A DNA stretch of 14,296 nt from CAZUZS01 sp964624795. GTDB taxonomy: Bacteria; Calditrichota; Calditrichia; RBG-13-44-9. The notes beneath the pieces were generated by a model. The model had not been told where the DNA came from. It searched no databases and saw nothing but the letters and a program-made list of their open reading frames with translations. The translations under genes were made by a program, and so were the position numbers. The stretch lies in assembly GCA_964624795.1 (NCBI GenBank), contig CAZUZS010000093.1, positions 1 through 14,296 on the forward strand, in the 5' to 3' direction. Every line of letters starts with the position of its first letter. The first letter of the stretch is position 1. Below, piece by piece: positions 13,834 through 14,296 of this stretch.

Positions 13834-14296
13834 TCCAAATTATTTCAGACAGGATGAACCGGATTTACGCCGTTGGATAATTTGGTTTGGTAGTAGAATT
13901 TTCATATGCAATTCTATCCTGCGGGTTTAGCAGGATGAAGTAAAATCAGGTCAATCCAGTTATGTTGTTGATTAATTATTGGCCTTTCCCTTCTCTGAAG
14001 AATTGCTCAGCAAGGCGTTCCTTTTTTCATGCGCAAGGGAGCGAGTCGGTGACAAAATAATTTTTACAAACAGCATAAAATAATCACCATGAGGGCATCT
14101 TATTCCGGTTTCAGTTTCCAAAGTAGTTCATCAGGGTTTAAAACAAATCATCTCACCCAGGATATTAATTCTTGCCTATTCCTATAAAACCGTTGTGAAG
14201 GGTGGGAAAGCGTTCGAATATATTGTTTCTTGTCTGCCGCCGGACGGGCGACCGAGGGGAGAAATCTCTCATGTTAGCCCCGGCATTTTCCGAAGG
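13834..14296. other. Non-coding region downstream of the carotenoid operon
   Basis: 463 bp in which I find no convincing gene or RNA gene. An open frame at 13637-13930 only shadows crtW. The stretch holds CAGGATGAA-type motifs (13848-13856 and 13931-13938), a stem ATCCTGC-N7-GCAGGAT at 13916-13936, and, from about 14250, a GC-richer segment with GGGGAGAAATCTCTC resembling dispersed intergenic repeats of environmental bacteria. No promoter of a following gene could be fixed. Confidence 0.6.
13916..13936 (+). terminator. Possible stem-loop at the end of the carotenoid operon
   Basis: ATCCTGC and GCAGGAT (7-bp perfect arms, 7-base loop GGGTTTA) lie 82 bp after the crtW stop. The following bases are GAAGTAAAA, not a T-run, so factor-independent termination is doubtful. 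It could be a weak terminator, an mRNA 3'-end stabiliser, or a member of a repeat family, since a related arm pair occurs at 5302-5329. Confidence 0.4.

Noticed and set aside
13637..13930. 97-residue open frame after and within crtW
   Set aside because: It mostly overlaps the conserved histidine-box region of crtW in another frame and has no ribosome site.
1..14296. CRISPR array, tRNA, rRNA, transposase or prophage genes
   Set aside because: I saw no regularly spaced long repeats, tRNA-like cloverleaf, rRNA stretch or mobile-element reading frame on either strand.

Overview
The window reads as a chromosomal segment of a Gram-negative, pigmented, light-exposed bacterium with moderate GC content. 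Gene content (fused CrtYcd-type lycopene cyclase, CruF-type hydratase, CrtW ketolase, short-loop cytochrome bd, a photolyase with the AGCGCDAAPYF motif) resembles the Bacteroidota/Rhodothermota/Chlorobi/Calditrichota neighbourhood. The clear sigma70-like TTGACA-N17-TAWAWT promoters and AAGGAG ribosome sites argue against a classical Bacteroidota member. This placement is inference; no rRNA or marker gene is present.

Layout. (1) 1-2052: cydA, cut by the left edge, and cydB, a cytochrome bd quinol oxidase with a short Q-loop. (2) 2176-2231: a degenerate tandem array of eight 7-base units ending one base before the start codon of a class I photolyase (2233-3537), followed by an atypical SDR protein with a C-terminal DUF2867-like region (3612-5051). 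(3) 5329-6198, minus strand: a MerR-HTH plus cobalamin-binding regulator of the CarH/LitR type. It carries the W-x9-E-H motif and the cobalt-ligand histidine expected of an adenosylcobalamin photoreceptor repressor. (4) 6199-6365: a divergent control region with two strong promoters and two oppositely oriented pairs of 9-bp direct repeats. (5) 6366-13833: a tightly packed, apparently single operon on the plus strand: exported TPR-like protein, lycopene cyclase, crtI, crtB, PlsC-like acyltransferase, GT2 glycosyltransferase, small membrane protein, CruF-like hydratase, CrtW-like ketolase. (6) 13834-14296: no gene seen.

How the parts work together (inference). The regulator probably represses the carotenoid operon in the dark when loaded with adenosylcobalamin and releases it in light. 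CrtB and CrtI make lycopene, the cyclase closes one or both ends, CrtW adds a 4-keto group to a beta ring, CruF hydrates an open psi end, and the glycosyltransferase and acyltransferase could add a sugar and then a fatty acyl chain. The predicted end product is a keto-gamma-carotene glycoside ester, the chemical class of salinixanthin. No crtE, crtD or 2'-hydroxylase lies in the window. The neighbouring photolyase fits a light-damage response, although no copy of the repeat box was found upstream of it.

Most notable for follow-up: the 9-bp repeat pairs as candidate CarH-type operators of unusual spacing, the heptanucleotide array, and two uncharacterised members of the carotenoid operon (the lead gene and the 69-residue membrane protein).
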